From a virus: 64,000 bases of DNA. The position numbers were made by a program, and so were the translations under genes. Shown piece after piece: positions 38,172 to 46,295 of the stretch; position 1 is the stretch's first letter, and each line of letters begins with the position of its first letter. The DNA is taken from the IMG/VR virus record IMGVR_UViG_3300044979_000004, positions 25,200-89,199 of that record; one strand, written 5' to 3'. The notes beneath the pieces are model-generated. The model did not search any database, was not told the DNA's origin, and saw only the letters and a program-made list of their open reading frames with translations.

Positions 38172-38449
38172 TTGCCCTCATGTGAACACATTTTGTACTT
38201 ACCATTTACTTCTCCGTTGTTCATGTCGGTAACATGAAATACTTCTCCATGCTGCCCGTTGAATTTTCCGCACTCCGGACACTGGTTGTCCATAAACATT
38301 TTCACAATTCCGGCAGCAAGTGTACGACTTCCGTGCCCGTCAATTGTTATTACAGTGTTTGGATAGCACAAATTGCCCTCATGTTTCAGGACAACTACCG
38401 TTGAATCACTTAGTTCAACAATTTCAGCAGACTTCTTTACGCTTGACAT
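38168..38449 (-). CDS. Hypothetical protein with CPEC motif (93 aa)
   Basis: Overlaps the DHH gene by 4 bases. The product has a beta-rich start (TVVVLKHEGNLCYPNTVITI) and CPECGKFNGQHGEVFH, a possible half zinc site, with another Cys at the end (KMCSHEGK). No family is recognised. Confidence 0.65.
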   Translation of the reverse strand: MSSVKKSAEIVELSDSTVVVLKHEGNLCYPNTVITIDGHGSRTLAAGIVKMFMDNQCPECGKFNGQHGEVFHVTDMNNGEVNGKYKMCSHEGK

Positions 38450-38811
38450 GATTTAAATCCCCAATCTCTTACTTTCTTCGTTGTAAACACCAAGGACCAT
38501 GAGGTTCCGTAAGGTGTAATAATGCTGTGCGAGAACTCAGCCGGTCTATACAAAATTGACCCTGGCCTGCGTTTGTAGACCTTGTATTCGTCCTGATCGC
38601 CTACACGTTCCAAATACCCGTTCCACAGCAGAATGGTCAAGAAACTCCAGGGATGATCATGACAGGCCGGATGCCAACATGGAGCATCCAGCCGGTGCAA
38701 GTAAAGATTGCCCCAAGGAGTCTTGAGAAGGGTAAACCTGTAGAAGACTTCTCCCAATTCCTTCCAGCCAATTTCTTTGTACGGAAGAATCTTGCACAAC
38801 AGGGCTAGCAT
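38437..38811 (-). CDS. Cupin-like protein (124 aa)
   Basis: ATG 38811 after GGGGGTATTC is preferred to the upstream codon at 38832. LHRLDAPCWHPACHDHPW (His cluster), GYLERVGD, RRPGSILYRPAEFSHSI and SWSLVFTTKKVRDWGF form the double-strand pattern of the cupin fold with likely metal-binding His residues. Phage and bacterial relatives are mostly of unknown substrate. Confidence 0.6.
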   Translation of the reverse strand: MLALLCKILPYKEIGWKELGEVFYRFTLLKTPWGNLYLHRLDAPCWHPACHDHPWSFLTILLWNGYLERVGDQDEYKVYKRRPGSILYRPAEFSHSIITPYGTSWSLVFTTKKVRDWGFKSCQA

Positions 38812-38990
38812 GAATACCCCCTGAATCCCCACTTCTCACCGCACCTAACACAGCAGTGGTCATAATCCCCATCGTCATCTTCCACCCATTGTGACCATGA
38901 GTGTACGAAATAACATACACTACTGTCCAAAGTTTCGATCACAAATTGGATAAACAGTCTTGGAACCTGAAACAGCCAGCAGTATCTCAT
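38805..38990 (-). CDS. Small Cys/His protein (61 aa)
   Basis: Coupled to the upstream gene by an ATGA overlap, with GAGGGGCTACCAG before the ATG. HSWSQWVEDDDGDYDHCCVRCGEKW suggests a small zinc-binding knuckle. Function unknown. Confidence 0.55.
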   Translation of the reverse strand: MRYCWLFQVPRLFIQFVIETLDSSVCYFVHSWSQWVEDDDGDYDHCCVRCGEKWGFRGYSC

Positions 38991-39154
38991 TCTGGTAGCC
39001 CCTCGATCTGTTCCAGCAAGTTCGACAACGCTTCGGGAAAGTTCTGGCCATTGGCTTCTAGATCGTTGTAGCGTTGGTCCACTTTGGTGTCGGGGGACAG
39101 CCGAATTGTGTCCCCCTCGTCCTCATAAATATCAATTGATCCCAGGTATCTCAT
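38987..39154 (-). CDS. Small acidic protein (55 aa)
   Basis: Reads MRYLGSIDIYEDEGDTIRLS and ends NLLEQIEGLPE. Its ATG overlaps the stop of the upstream gene (ATGA) and its stop overlaps the next ATG, so it fits exactly in a chain of coupled genes. It is acidic with a C-terminal helix. Below the size usually listed, but well supported by spacing. Confidence 0.65.
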   Translation of the reverse strand: MRYLGSIDIYEDEGDTIRLSPDTKVDQRYNDLEANGQNFPEALSNLLEQIEGLPE

Positions 39155-39468
39155 GCGGAAACGTAGCCCTCCATGTTCTTAGCAACAGGAATCTGATCGA
39201 TGATACGAGCCATTTTATACGCCTGCATGTCATCTTTGTATTTAGCCAAAGTGTCTATTGTAAGATGAACCATCTCAAAAGTGATCATGGCTTTGATGAA
39301 CTTCTCTCGTTCTTGAACAGTCAGCCCTTGTTTCTGCATTTTCTCATTGAGCTGGTTAGCAACAGCTTCTACCAGTTCTCCAAATTCTTGAAGATGTGCA
39401 TAACGAGTGCCGATGTCGTCAAGATTAGGCGCTGGCCGGGGAGGTAGGATTTGCGGTGTCTGCTCCAT
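39151..39468 (-). CDS. Helical hypothetical protein (105 aa)
   Basis: ATG 39468 with AAGGAGACGA is the start; the longer frame to 39624 runs through the next gene upstream. After a Pro-rich head (TPQILPPRPAPNLDD) the rest is helical, LQEFGELVEAVANQLNEKMQ. No family is recognised. Confidence 0.65.
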   Translation of the reverse strand: MEQTPQILPPRPAPNLDDIGTRYAHLQEFGELVEAVANQLNEKMQKQGLTVQEREKFIKAMITFEMVHLTIDTLAKYKDDMQAYKMARIIDQIPVAKNMEGYVSA

Positions 39469-39706
39469 TCGTCTCCTTATCGGGGTTGATCTTGCTGCGC
39501 TTGACCTTGCACTTTTTATTGCATTTGCTGCAACGCCACGTTCCCAAGCCGCACTGACTGTACTCGTTAGCTGCCCGGTCTTCCTCGGACCGCTTGACGG
39601 GAGGCTTCTTACCAGGCTCTCCACAGCAAATGCTTGTGTAGTTGAATGTGATCCTAAGTGCTACCTTTGGGAGTTTCTTCTTTGATTTCAACTTCTTGTT
39701 CTTCAC
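39425..39706 (-). CDS. Basic Cys-rich protein (93 aa)
   Basis: GTG start 39706 after AAAGGAACAAA. A Lys-rich head (MKNKKLKSKKKLPK) precedes Cys clusters SICCGEPG, QCGLGTWRCSKCNKKCK, which look like a small zinc finger. Nucleic-acid binding is plausible. Overlaps the next gene by 44 bases. Confidence 0.6.
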   Translation of the reverse strand: MKNKKLKSKKKLPKVALRITFNYTSICCGEPGKKPPVKRSEEDRAANEYSQCGLGTWRCSKCNKKCKVKRSKINPDKETNGADTANPTSPASA

Positions 39707-39727
39707 TTTGTTCCTTTCGGTATTACA

Positions 39728-39991
39728 TTAGAACGTGAGTATTAACTCTGTTCCTTTTGGAAGTGGGACTACATCCCAGCACTCTCGTGCTGGGCCTAGC
39801 TGGTCTACAGCCTCGATCCCCACTTGTCCTCCGGGGGTTGAAGGCCAAATGATAAGCCATTTTGCTCCGTTTTCTTCTGTATGTACTACGAGCAGTGTAT
39901 CTTTCCCATCGACCTTGCCAATGGAACCGATGGGCAAGTCTTTGGCCTTGATGTAGCCCGGATTAGTGCTGTTATTGAGTCGTGCCTTCAT
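39728..39991 (-). CDS. Hypothetical protein (87 aa)
   Basis: ATG 39991 with AAAAGGAGACAA fixes the start; the frame extends upstream without need. Small beta-type protein (IGSIGKVDGKDTLLVVHTEE, KWLIIWPSTPG). Overlaps the upstream gene by 4 bases. No family is recognised. Confidence 0.65.
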   Translation of the reverse strand: MKARLNNSTNPGYIKAKDLPIGSIGKVDGKDTLLVVHTEENGAKWLIIWPSTPGGQVGIEAVDQLGPARECWDVVPLPKGTELILTF

Positions 39992-40179
39992 TTGTCTCCT
40001 TTTAGGTCTTTCGGCAGTTCTGTCCACGTTACGAACCAGATTGCATTATCGTAGCTATCGTTGATCTTCCGATGATGCAATCCGTACTTCTTGATCTTCT
40101 TTTTTACTAAGCCGTCGATGAAGTCTAGAGCATCCTCAATGGATGCCACGAACTCCTTAGTCTTTGGATTCGGCTTCAT
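39988..40179 (-). CDS. Hypothetical protein (63 aa)
   Basis: ATG 40179 after AAGGAGCAGA inside the end of recA. Helical start (FVASIEDALDFIDGLVKKKI) then AIWFVTWTELPKD. Translationally coupled to recA. No family is recognised. Confidence 0.65.
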   Translation of the reverse strand: MKPNPKTKEFVASIEDALDFIDGLVKKKIKKYGLHHRKINDSYDNAIWFVTWTELPKDLKGDK

Positions 40180-41269
40180 TCTGCTCCTTGCGTAAGCGTT
40201 CGACTTCGGATTTAACCTCCGAGAACAACCCTGAATTAACTCTAAGCTCGTTCACGGCATTTGTCAACCCCTGTCCGATATTTTTCTCTTTAAATTTTAC
40301 CCACGGTCCCGATTGCTTCAAAGCGCCAATTGTAACAGCATACGAAAGGAAGTCGGAGAGGGTGTCGATACCATCTTCATACATTAGATTGATAAACGTC
40401 TCTTTCATCGGCACCCCCATTTTATTCTTCACGGCCTTGACTTTCAAGGTATGTCCCGTAGGTGACTCTTTAGGGCCAATAACGTCTTTCCTTCTAACAT
40501 CTAGACGAAGAGATGCGTAGAACTTCAACGCCTTACCGCCTGTAGTAGTCTCAGGGGAGCCGAATATAACGCCAATCTTTTCCCTCAATTGGTTGATAAA
40601 AATAACGGTAACCTGATTTGCAGATGCCTTGCCAATTAACTTCCTACATGCTTGTGACATTAGCCTGGCTTGCAGCCCCATTGATGCGTCTCCCATTTCT
40701 CCATCTAGCTCAGCACGAGGTACAAGGGCTGCAACAGAGTCTACCACAATTAGACTAACTGCGCAGCTATCGATCAGAGCTTCCACAGTCTCTAAAGCAT
40801 CTTCGCCAGAGGAAGGCTGCGAAATCAACAATTCGTCCACATTTACCCCTAGTTTGGAGGCGTAGGACACATCAATTGCATGTTCGGCATCAACAATGGC
40901 GCACAGATTATTGGTATTCTTTTGCTCTTGTGCTATAATATGTAGGCACAAAGTTGTCTTGCCCGAACTTTCTGGTCCAAAAATTTCAATAATTCGTCCA
41001 CGAGGCATTCCTCCAGAGCCGATAACTCCGTAATCCAAAGTCGGCAAATTGGTTGCAATGCTCGGCACGGGTTTTCCAACCTTACTGCCTAATCTTACTA
41101 TAGAATTGGTAGTGTCCAGTTGTTTGTTAAGGGCCTTTTCTACTGCTTTGAGAGCAGCAAACTTATCTTCCTTCGTTTCAAGAACTTTAGACTTTGTATC
41201 CTTTTTTTCTTGAATAGGTTCTTCTTGTTGTAGAGATGCTGCTAGATCAGCTAGTATGTTTTTTCCCAT
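40157..41269 (-). CDS. recA: RecA-type recombinase (370 aa)
   Basis: Walker A GPESSGKTT at residues 98-106, Walker B LIVVDSVAAL, QARLMSQACRKL, and the loop and DNA-binding blocks VIFINQLREKIGVIFG and TTTGGKALKFYAS are those of bacterial RecA and not of the UvsX branch. The first 40 residues are a charged extension. The C-terminus is short and acidic. It pairs with the SSB-like protein, the RecB-like nuclease and the SF2 helicase for recombination-driven replication or repair. AP2-HNH nuclease overlaps its start by 23 bases. Confidence 0.95.
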   Translation of the reverse strand: MGKNILADLAASLQQEEPIQEKKDTKSKVLETKEDKFAALKAVEKALNKQLDTTNSIVRLGSKVGKPVPSIATNLPTLDYGVIGSGGMPRGRIIEIFGPESSGKTTLCLHIIAQEQKNTNNLCAIVDAEHAIDVSYASKLGVNVDELLISQPSSGEDALETVEALIDSCAVSLIVVDSVAALVPRAELDGEMGDASMGLQARLMSQACRKLIGKASANQVTVIFINQLREKIGVIFGSPETTTGGKALKFYASLRLDVRRKDVIGPKESPTGHTLKVKAVKNKMGVPMKETFINLMYEDGIDTLSDFLSYAVTIGALKQSGPWVKFKEKNIGQGLTNAVNELRVNSGLFSEVKSEVERLRKEQNEAESKD

Positions 41270-41699
41270 TTGCCTCCGTTAAAAGTTCCTGCAATTTTTC
41301 TTGGTATCTGCTCGCTGCTTCTATCTCGGTGTCGAAGACTCCATATTGTTTTCTCTTGCCAAAGAACATTATTCGTACTCGCCACTTACCTAGAGCTTTG
41401 CTAAAATCATAGCCCTTACCGTGACGATGAAGTTTGAAATAGCTGCGTTTGTTTTGATTTTGCTCGGTCTTTGTAGACCATTTGATATTTCCCGGCTCAT
41501 AATTGCCGTCATTGTTTATTCTGTCCAGTGAATGCTTGTCAGAAGGTCTAGTTCCTATTTCTTTTAGAAACTGCGAAAACGAAGCGAAGAGAAATTTGAT
41601 TCCCCTCGCTCCGTAGTCTTTATACCCGACATATTTTGGATTATTGCATCTGCGCCTGGCATCCTTAAATGCACAGTATTCAACTCGTGGCTTCCGCAT
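41247..41699 (-). CDS. HNH endonuclease with C-terminal AP2 domain (150 aa)
   Basis: The nuclease part (ARRRCNNPKYVGYKDYGARG, HSLDRINNDGNYEPGNIKWS) is closely like the C-terminal half of the 45552 product. The C-terminus KGYDFSKALGKWRVRIMFFG, then KRKQYGVFDTEIEAASRYQ, is an AP2 DNA-binding domain (GVYxT-EEAA pattern). A homing-type gene inserted directly before recA. Confidence 0.85.
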   Translation of the reverse strand: MRKPRVEYCAFKDARRRCNNPKYVGYKDYGARGIKFLFASFSQFLKEIGTRPSDKHSLDRINNDGNYEPGNIKWSTKTEQNQNKRSYFKLHRHGKGYDFSKALGKWRVRIMFFGKRKQYGVFDTEIEAASRYQEKLQELLTEANGKKHTS

Positions 41700-42120
41700 T
41701 ATTCCCCTGTGCTGCTTCCTGTTGTAGCTTGAAGTTAGCCACAGTACTCATGAACTGTAACCAACGCTTGAAGAACTTCGATCCCTGAAGTTGAATGATC
41801 ACATCATCCTGGCCGCTTGTGTGCATCTCGTCAAGCTGTTGGACGATTTCCCCATGGTTGTTGAACCAAGCCCACCAGCAATGCTCACAATTCCTATGCC
41901 GTGGCTGTCGGCTCAGATCGAGCCTGTGCTTGCAAGCGATGACCTTTGGCAGTTGGATGGTCACGTATTGTTTACGTAACTTCCTCATATCCGCTTCGGT
42001 CAGTTCTTTAGGTGCGAGGACTTCTGGAACCTCAGTAACCTCTGCTCCGTCTGCTGGAGCTTCGATTACCTCGTACTCCTTGTCGAGGAGGGCCTGTTCA
42101 GCGTTAGTCAATTCCTGCAT
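41680..42120 (-). CDS. Hypothetical protein with Cys/His cluster (146 aa)
   Basis: The N-terminus is acidic with Ala/Val/Pro repeats; the centre CKHRLDLSRQPRHRNCEHCWWAW could bind zinc; the C-terminus is helical and Gln-rich. GGGAGGCTAGTT precedes the ATG within the upstream small gene. It lies in the recA operon. No family is recognised. Confidence 0.68.
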   Translation of the reverse strand: MQELTNAEQALLDKEYEVIEAPADGAEVTEVPEVLAPKELTEADMRKLRKQYVTIQLPKVIACKHRLDLSRQPRHRNCEHCWWAWFNNHGEIVQQLDEMHTSGQDDVIIQLQGSKFFKRWLQFMSTVANFKLQQEAAQGNNAEATS

Positions 42121-42265
42121 AACTAGCCTCCCAGATAATCAATTTGCTCTCAGCTTCAGTTAGTTTAGGCTCTACAAGGCCGTACTTCTGGAGAACCATT
42201 TCTCTCTGAATTTTATTCTTGCAGTCCGCAAGTTCTTCTGTCATGCTATCTTTTACTTCCTTCAT
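42104..42265 (-). CDS. Small helical protein (53 aa)
   Basis: ATG 42265 after AAAAGGAAAC reads MKEVKDSMTEELADCKNKIQ and ends SKLIIWEASYAGID, overlapping the next start. Amphipathic helices, no known family. It closes a gap that would otherwise be empty. Confidence 0.6.
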   Translation of the reverse strand: MKEVKDSMTEELADCKNKIQREMVLQKYGLVEPKLTEAESKLIIWEASYAGID

Positions 42266-42274
42266 GTTTCCTTT

Positions 42275-42688
42275 TCATTTTCTAATTGCTGTAAAGTATT
42301 TAGATACCGGGCTGATTCCCCTCTTGCGGAATAGGCTCCCTATAATTTGTTCTACATTTGCTCGTTCCTGTTGAGTAAATCTTGGTTCTATCTCAAGGAA
42401 GTAAGTGTTAATAAATAGTTGTCCTAGACGTGATCCGATGTCATCCAGCCCATCGCTTACACAGGCATCGACATCAATGAAGAAGTCCAAGGCTGTTGGC
42501 CGAGCAGGGTTAGACGATCCAGGCATCTGATCAATCGTTGATGCCTTTACCCCGCTGCCGTTCTTGAGTCGGCTGTAATGTCCTTGGATGGTATCCGAAC
42601 CATCCTCTGTGTAACTATACGGGTCACCGATAATCTCATCAAATGCCCTCTTATTTCTTGCCTGTCTTTCGCTTTTTGTTAGACCCAC
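42275..42688 (-). CDS. Hypothetical protein (137 aa)
   Basis: GTG start at 42688, inside the end of the upstream nuclease gene, with GGGAAAAGG before it. Basic N-terminal helix (GLTKSERQARNKRAF), a Ser/Gly linker, then DALxFFIDVDACVSDGL-like acidic helix and a basic end. Could bind DNA; no family is recognised. Confidence 0.6.
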   Translation of the reverse strand: MGLTKSERQARNKRAFDEIIGDPYSYTEDGSDTIQGHYSRLKNGSGVKASTIDQMPGSSNPARPTALDFFIDVDACVSDGLDDIGSRLGQLFINTYFLEIEPRFTQQERANVEQIIGSLFRKRGISPVSKYFTAIRK

Positions 42689-43073
42689 CTTTTCCCCTAA
42701 GAGCGTTTATTGCTTTCGCTCTAATTTTTGTTCCAACTCTTCCCGGCACTGTGAACCTATCTTTGGACAGGACACAGCTAAATGGAGGAGCGATTAGATA
42801 GCTAGCGGCATTTCCTAGACTCTTGTAGCTGTCTTGGAAAACAGCTATACCTTTGTTGCATGGCCAGCAGATCAATCCACGAACTAGTCCTGTTGTGTGA
42901 CAGTGATCAACCGATAGTACTAGTCCTTGTCCCTTCTTTCCATGCTTCTTTTTGCAAATTGCACAACATCCTTCTTGGTATTGCAATACTTTGTTATACT
43001 CAGATAGAGTAATGTTGTACTCTCTTTGTAGTCGTAGGTCTTTTGCCCTTTCTCTTTTCTCTTTCAGTGTCAT
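42651..43073 (-). CDS. HNH endonuclease VII-type (140 aa)
   Basis: ATG 43073 overlaps the kinase-like gene's TGA and is preferred to the in-frame codon at 43091. CAICKKKHG, LSVDHCHTTGLVRGLICWPCN is the endonuclease VII active-site pattern, followed by FQDSYKSLGNAASYL. The C-terminal 50 residues are Lys/Arg-rich and extend beyond the core. Homing-type gene in the replication operon. Confidence 0.87.
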   Translation of the reverse strand: MTLKEKRERAKDLRLQREYNITLSEYNKVLQYQEGCCAICKKKHGKKGQGLVLSVDHCHTTGLVRGLICWPCNKGIAVFQDSYKSLGNAASYLIAPPFSCVLSKDRFTVPGRVGTKIRAKAINALRGKGGSNKKRKTGKK

Positions 43074-43585
43074 CAATTTTCCAAGAAGCAACCCAAATCG
43101 ATTAGCTTCAGTTGTGTTTGGTCTGTATCTGGATCAACATAAATTCCCACGTTGCCCGTACAAATATCTGTGCATTCGACTCCGGACCGTGACCCTGACC
43201 ACAGGCTGCTCACCAACGAGTCTAACACTCGGCATGTGTTGTTCGCAAGTACTGACCATTTTAGAGGCTTGCAGTAGTCCATAACAACTATTCCAGAGCG
43301 CCAACTGCAATAGTAAACAGTAGGAAGATAGGGGACCAATGCTGCATACTTCTTGAACGTATTGATCTTCCGGATTGCTTTTAGTTCAGCGATGGCATGG
43401 TCAATACCGTCCAGGCTGTTTTTAGGTATCTTGACCACCAAAGGCAATCCTCGTACTTTATAGACATCGCGGAACGCTCCTTCACCTTTGTCTATCTCTT
43501 TCATGCGGATTCCGAGAGACTGGATTTCTTCTAATGTCATCGGATCGTTGTCAATAAACAGGTCTACTAGATCGTCTACAGTCAT
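43073..43585 (-). CDS. Protein kinase-like fold protein (170 aa)
   Basis: The order of elements is that of a minimal kinase fold: GAFRDVYKVRGLPLVVKIPK (Gly-loop-like, then Lys52), HAIAELKAI (Glu67), hinge IVVMDYC, DICTGNVGI (Asp140 and Asn145 at the HRD-N position) and KLIDLGCF (Asp163 at the DFG position). The C-lobe is much shorter than in full kinases. It overlaps the primase-helicase stop by 4 bases. An RIO/aminoglycoside-kinase-like regulator is the best guess; activity is unproven. Confidence 0.55.
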   Translation of the reverse strand: MTVDDLVDLFIDNDPMTLEEIQSLGIRMKEIDKGEGAFRDVYKVRGLPLVVKIPKNSLDGIDHAIAELKAIRKINTFKKYAALVPYLPTVYYCSWRSGIVVMDYCKPLKWSVLANNTCRVLDSLVSSLWSGSRSGVECTDICTGNVGIYVDPDTDQTQLKLIDLGCFLEN

Positions 43586-45600
43586 ACATTGATTTCCCCG
43601 TCAGGCTCAGATGGTGCCGTTGCTTCTAGAGCCTGCTTTAGTGCTGTCAAAGGCATGTTAAGGGCTGTAAGCTGCTTTTCATAGCCGATGGTTGACTTTG
43701 CATCCATTGCAGCTATTTTGCCTTCAGTTAGTTTGTGGACCGTACTTGTGGCCCCATTGAAGTACAGCGTGGTACTGCCGCCCGCACTGTATCGTGATAG
43801 GCTGCAAGTCATTAGCATTTCCGGGGCAAACGATCCTTCAGTCTGAATGAATGCCCCTTGTGTAAGCATGTCCTTAGTTACTTCCCCAACCCTAGACCGA
43901 TTGATAGTCAAGAACACATCTGCGTCCTTCGCTACCTGACTAGCTCCGTCCACACTATCTGACGTTGCCAATCTGTTCTCTCCGATGCGGTGAGGCTGCA
44001 ACAGTATCACGATCTGCACCCCATAGTCCTTACCAATTTTAGTAAGTCTTTTACTGATCTGCGACAAATGTTCGGTTCGATTCTTACCTTTGATAGTGGT
44101 GTCACATAAAAGTTGCAGGTTATCAACCATTATCCATGTTGCCCCGTATCTACGGATGATATCAATGATCAACTTGTAGATGTCTTCTTCAGTAGAATAG
44201 TGAGGATAGCATAGGAGTAAATCCCCCGGTCTATTGGCTGCAATCTCCTTGACTTTAGGTATAGCATCTTTGAACTGCGCCGTCAACCCTTCGGCCTCTT
44301 CTAAGGTCTTTGGCAGGTTGTCTGATATTCCCGATTTGTGGCACACCCAACGACGAGCTTGTTTCGCCCTGGTCATTTCTAGACATACAATGGCCCCTAC
44401 TTCCTGATACTGATCCACCATGTATTCGATCAGGTTCATTCCTACCACACTCTTGCCAGACTTCTCCGGCCCTAGAAGCATGATGCAGTCGCCTTCGTCA
44501 AATTGCACTAGATCGCCAATCAAAGGCCAGATGTATTTCTGACCGGCCCCTTTACCGTCAATCTCCTCAGTAAGCTCATCTAGAGCGTCTACGATGTCCT
44601 TGGTGCCCTCTACATCAAACAGAACGGCATTGGCCTTCAACTCTTGGAACTTCTCCAGCGTCCCGGCTCCGGCAGTAAACCATTCGTTGATGTCCTTGCC
44701 GTTGCGAACCTTGCCATCTTCTGTTGTGACTTCAAACACGGGCAGGACAATCTTCCAGCATTTCTCAATTCCCACTCGGCACGCTAGTTCTTGTGCTGCC
44801 CTCTGTCCAACCTTGTCGTTGTCGTAGAGAATATATACCTTTTCTACCGCGTCCAATTTTGTAACCCATTCCGCCTTCTTTATGTTAGCGCCAGGAACTC
44901 CGCATGTGTTTGAAATGCCTTTATCCACTGCACAAATACAGTCCATCTCTCCCTCGACAAGGATAATCTCGGATACACCTTCCGTAAGTGCTTCGATGTT
45001 AAAAAGAGTTGCATCCCACCCATGCGGGGAATTAAAGTCCTTGGGAATCTTCTTTAGATCGCTAGGATCAGGAAGTGTTCTGTATTTAGCCCAGATACAA
45101 TTTCCGTTCAGGATGTAAGGGATAACAAGTGCTCTTACCTCTCCGGTTGACTTAAAGAAGTGTTTCTCCTTCAAGCCAAGTTTGAATTCTTTAATAGCCT
45201 CAATGGAAATGCCTCGCACGTTGATGAGATAATCCAATGCGTCTGTATCGGCTAGAAGTGCCGTGTGCAGAGCGTCTACATCCGGCAATTGATCTGCCTT
45301 CTTTTCAGAAGAGGCCCAGTCTTTTTGCGATTGAAAGTCTTTACTAACAAGACCTAAGTGCTGTTTCAGTCCGTATAAGTTGGAACTTTTTCCGCAGCGT
45401 TGGCATAAGTGAAGCCCGTCCCTAGCTTTCTGCTCACTGCTTGTGCCATGTATCTCGACATAACAGTGATCGGCTTTGGAACAATATGGACAGGCCCCTA
45501 ATATGATATTTGGTGCTGTTCCTAGTTTCCAAGTCCAGCCTTGTTGAATTATTAGCTGTAATGCTGCGCTTCCTTGCATTTGCTGTGGCACACCTGACAT
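43582..45600 (-). CDS. Primase-helicase, T7 gp4-like (672 aa)
   Basis: Zinc module CPYCSKADHC...LCQRCG (residues 37-69), TOPRIM primase core EIILVEGEMDCICAV and VYILYDNDKVGQRAAQ, and a DnaB/RecA-like helicase with Walker A GPEKSGKSVVG (about residue 377), Walker B-like WIMVDNLQLL and the motif QIVILLQPHR. ATG 45600 has TTGGAGAACTTTGA upstream, inside the end of an HNH gene. It is the replication-fork motor and primer synthase. The partner polymerase is not in the window. Confidence 0.92.
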   Translation of the reverse strand: MSGVPQQMQGSAALQLIIQQGWTWKLGTAPNIILGACPYCSKADHCYVEIHGTSSEQKARDGLHLCQRCGKSSNLYGLKQHLGLVSKDFQSQKDWASSEKKADQLPDVDALHTALLADTDALDYLINVRGISIEAIKEFKLGLKEKHFFKSTGEVRALVIPYILNGNCIWAKYRTLPDPSDLKKIPKDFNSPHGWDATLFNIEALTEGVSEIILVEGEMDCICAVDKGISNTCGVPGANIKKAEWVTKLDAVEKVYILYDNDKVGQRAAQELACRVGIEKCWKIVLPVFEVTTEDGKVRNGKDINEWFTAGAGTLEKFQELKANAVLFDVEGTKDIVDALDELTEEIDGKGAGQKYIWPLIGDLVQFDEGDCIMLLGPEKSGKSVVGMNLIEYMVDQYQEVGAIVCLEMTRAKQARRWVCHKSGISDNLPKTLEEAEGLTAQFKDAIPKVKEIAANRPGDLLLCYPHYSTEEDIYKLIIDIIRRYGATWIMVDNLQLLCDTTIKGKNRTEHLSQISKRLTKIGKDYGVQIVILLQPHRIGENRLATSDSVDGASQVAKDADVFLTINRSRVGEVTKDMLTQGAFIQTEGSFAPEMLMTCSLSRYSAGGSTTLYFNGATSTVHKLTEGKIAAMDAKSTIGYEKQLTALNMPLTALKQALEATAPSEPDGEINV

Positions 45601-46157
45601 TCAAAGTTCTCCAATTTACTTTTTAGGTCTGAATTTTCTTGTTGCAATTTTACTATCATAGCAGAAAGGTCATTACATCTGCGCTTATTAATGGATTGTT
45701 CTTTTCTAGTAGACCATTTTACATTCCCTATCTCATAGTTCTTGTCAGGGTCTACTCTATCCAAACTCATACCTTCTGGCCTGTTGCCTACTTCTGCTAT
45801 GAACTGCTCAAATGATTCAAATTTAAACTCTATTCCCCTGCCTCCATAATAATCATAACCTACGGATTTAGGATTAGTACACCTTTGTCTAGCATTGGCG
45901 TATGCTCTGTATTCAGGAGTGACACTATCACGCACGTTATACCCATGTATAGTATTCCTCTTTGTTACCATTTCAGAAGATAAACATCCACAGCTTTTAG
46001 TAAACTTACTTCGTAAAGTACTCCCACTTACAATACATTCTGTACCGCAATCGCACATGCAGTTCCATAACACATGTCTATCCGTTCCTCTTCCCGCTAT
46101 GGATATTACATGTAATCTACCAAACTTCTGTCCTGTTAATTCTTTTACTTTGCTCAA
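45552..46157 (-). CDS. HNH endonuclease with N-terminal zinc domain (201 aa)
   Basis: TTG start 46157. N-terminus LTGQKFGRLHVISIAG...WNCMCDCGTEC...SCGCL matches the zinc domain of the 29090 nuclease, while the catalytic part YRAYANARQRCTNPKSVGYD...MSLDRVDPDKNYEIGNVKW matches the 41247 nuclease: a visible domain exchange. Its 3' end runs 49 bases into the primase-helicase gene. It has its own promoter (46170-46198). Confidence 0.85.
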   Translation of the reverse strand: MSKVKELTGQKFGRLHVISIAGRGTDRHVLWNCMCDCGTECIVSGSTLRSKFTKSCGCLSSEMVTKRNTIHGYNVRDSVTPEYRAYANARQRCTNPKSVGYDYYGGRGIEFKFESFEQFIAEVGNRPEGMSLDRVDPDKNYEIGNVKWSTRKEQSINKRRCNDLSAMIVKLQQENSDLKSKLENFECQVCHSKCKEAQHYS

Positions 46158-46169
46158 TTAGTTAACTCC

Positions 46170-46198
46170 ATTGTACATCATCTGGCCTAAAAAGTCAA
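46170..46198 (-). promoter_or_regulatory. Sigma-70 promoter of the 45552 HNH gene
   Basis: TTGACT (46198-46193), 17-base spacer, TACAAT (46175-46170). The start codon at 46157 lies 12 bases after the -10 box, leaving a leader of about 6 bases. The -35 box overlaps the T-run of the preceding terminator. Confidence 0.75.
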
Positions 46199-46219
46199 GG
46201 GCCAACTGTCGTCGGCCCT
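46184..46219 (-). terminator. Terminator of the RNA ligase gene, overlapping the next promoter
   Basis: AGGGCC (46219-46214) pairs with GGCCCT (46203-46198) around a 10-base loop, followed by TGACTTTTT. The same bases form the -35 box of the HNH promoter. Confidence 0.65.
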
Positions 46220-46295
46220 ATTTTGCCTCACACTATATTAGATGCACCAAGAATGAAAAAGTTGGCTATTTATTTTGGGGCTTACGGTACTTTAG

